A stretch of 43,494 nt of DNA from positions 1-43,494 of the forward strand of contig JAHDEM010000020.1 in NCBI GenBank assembly GCA_020628895.1, read 5' to 3'. The position numbers and the translations under genes were made by a program. Position 1 is the first letter of the stretch, and every line of letters begins with the position of its first letter. The stretch is from Candidatus Endobugula sp. Its GTDB lineage: Bacteria; Pseudomonadota; Gammaproteobacteria; Pseudomonadales; Cellvibrionaceae. The notes under the pieces were generated by a model. The model saw nothing but the letters and a program-made list of their open reading frames with translations. It made no database searches and was not told where the DNA came from. Positions 42,336 to 43,494 of the stretch are shown here, one piece after another.

Positions 42336-43494
42336 ATGAGCGATAGCCAATTTATTAGTGATGTCGATAAACGTCGTACCTTTGCCATTATTTCTCACCC
42401 AGATGCGGGTAAAACGACAATTACCGAGAAATTGTTGTTGCTTGGACAGGCTATCCAGTTAGCAGGATCAGTTAAAGGCAAAAAAGGGCCTCATGCCAAG
42501 TCTGATTGGATGAGTATGGAGCAGGAACGTGGTATCTCTGTGACCTCATCCGTTATGCAGTTTCCCTATAAAGAGCGTACAGTGAATCTTCTGGATACCC
42601 CAGGACATGAGGATTTTTCTGAAGATACCTACCGTACCTTAACGGCTGTTGATTCTGTGTTGATGGTGATTGATGGTGCTAAAGGTGTGGAGGACCGTAC
42701 GATTAAGCTGATGGATGTTTGTCGTTTACGTGATACCCCCATCTTGTCCTTTATTAACAAGATGGACCGTGATATTCGCGATCCTATTGATGTATTAGAT
42801 GAAATAGAAGAAGTCTTGAAAATTGCTGCAGCGCCTATTAACTGGCCTTTAGGGATGGGTAAAGAATTCAAGGGTGTCTACAACCTGTATACCGATGTTA
42901 TTCATGTTTACCAACAAGGGATGGGACATACACTCAATGATGATATTCAAATTAAAGGCTTAGATAGTGAAGAAGCGTCAGAGTTATTAGGTGCCTATGC
43001 GGATGATATCCGTGAAGAAATAGAGCTGGTTCGTGGCGCTACTCATGAATTTGATGCGCAGGAGTATGAAGCTGGACGCTTAACGCCAGTATTTTTTGGT
43101 ACAGCCCTAGGTAATTTTGGGGTACGAGAAATGTTAGATGGTTTTGTCGAATGGGCACCTACACCACAAGCGCGCATGACGAAAGAAAGAGAGGTTAGCG
43201 CTCAAGAAGAAAAATTCTCTGGTTTTGTTTTTAAGATTCAAGCCAATATGGACCCTAAGCACCGTGACCGGATTGCCTTTATGCGTGTGTGTTCAGGGCG
43301 TTATACCAAAGGCATGAAGATGAAACATGTGCGTTTAGGTAAGGACGTTAAAATTGCCGATGCAGTCACTTTTTTAGCCGGTGATAGAAGCGCTGTTGAA
43401 GAGGCTATATCCGGAGATATTATTGGTTTACATAATCACGGCACCATTCAAATTGGTGATACTTTTACAGAGGGTGAAACATTAAAATATACGG
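42336..43494 (+). CDS. prfC: Peptide chain release factor 3 (5' part, runs off the window)
   Basis: First 386 codons of RF3, the GTPase that recycles RF1/RF2 after termination; the full protein is about 525-530 aa, so the C-terminus lies beyond the window. The G-domain motifs are G1 SHPDAGKTT, then [20 protein letters not shown] containing the switch I region (G2), G3 [16 protein letters not shown] and G4 NKMD, followed by [13 protein letters not shown] as G5. Domain 2 begins near residue 295 with [20 protein letters not shown]. The start ATG follows CCTAGGATAAGT (AGGA, 11 bases upstream). Confidence 0.95.
   Translation, partial: MSDSQFISDVDKRRTFAIISHPDAGKTTITEKLLLLGQAIQLAGSVKGKKGPHAKSDWMSMEQERGISVTSSVMQFPYKERTVNLLDTPGHEDFSEDTYRTLTAVDSVLMVIDGAKGVEDRTIKLMDVCRLRDTPILSFINKMDRDIRDPIDVLDEIEEVLKIAAAPINWPLGMGKEFKGVYNLYTDVIHVYQQGMGHTLNDDIQIKGLDSEEASELLGAYADDIREEIELVRGATHEFDAQEYEAGRLTPVFFGTALGNFGVREMLDGFVEWAPTPQARMTKEREVSAQEEKFSGFVFKIQANMDPKHRDRIAFMRVCSGRYTKGMKMKHVRLGKDVKIADAVTFLAGDRSAVEEAISGDIIGLHNHGTIQIGDTFTEGETLKYT

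Noticed and set aside
1-43494. tRNA, rRNA, riboswitch or CRISPR array
   Set aside because: No cloverleaf with a 3' CCA-type end, no conserved riboswitch core and no regularly spaced repeat series was noticed by eye; covariance-model searches were not possible.

Overview
The window reads as the chromosome of a moderately AT-rich gammaproteobacterium, probably marine. Supporting signs are two complete TRAP transporter operons, a Pseudomonas-like holD-rimI pair, a TIGR02444 family gene, yejK, a fadE/fadI/fadJ/fadL set, a DUF6482 gene and prfC. I cannot name the genus. No tRNA, rRNA or CRISPR array was seen. Of the 35 protein genes annotated, one is cut by the window edge (prfC) and one is frameshifted (a PfkB sugar kinase); an insertion-sequence remnant is listed as a further pseudogene.

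Layout. 1-2509 is a decayed accessory patch: the tail of an IS3-family transposase, one lone methyltransferase gene, an IS200/IS605-like hairpin and more than 1 kb without a credible gene. 2510-9669 is a LysR regulator followed by a tight co-directional operon: a DUF1445 (D-glutamate cyclase-like) gene, TRAP dctP-dctQ-dctM, and pxpA-pxpB-pxpC, a predicted 5-oxoproline uptake and hydrolysis module. 9836-17677 is housekeeping: leuA facing an Lrp/AsnC regulator, a 263-bp MITE-like element, a gene of unknown function behind a Fur box, yejK, a secreted phytase-like protein behind a possible Pho box, and nudC. 17697-25393 is fatty-acid degradation: fadJ and fadI in one operon, fadE, and the outer-membrane transporter fadL. 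25423-30142 holds a divergent shikimate-kinase-like gene, a TIGR02444 gene, holD, rimI, an EamA transporter, yehS and a carboxylesterase. 30449-34061 holds a chemoreceptor, an outer-membrane barrel protein and a TrmB-like methyltransferase.

34164-41780 is the most interesting part. A GntR/FCD regulator faces a seven-gene operon across a 31-bp near-perfect palindrome flanked by more copies of the same half-site. The operon encodes a second TRAP transporter (dctQ-dctM-dctP), a CtBP-like D-2-hydroxyacid dehydrogenase, an RraA-like aldolase, a secreted MRJP/SMP-30-like beta-propeller and a KDG-kinase-like PfkB enzyme. This gene set looks like a self-contained pathway for a sugar acid or sugar lactone that I cannot match to a described route. 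The kinase carries a one-base frameshift in this sequence. The window closes with DUF6482 and the start of prfC.

No database searches or structure predictions were run. Assignments rest on reading motifs, gene order and DNA symmetry by eye.
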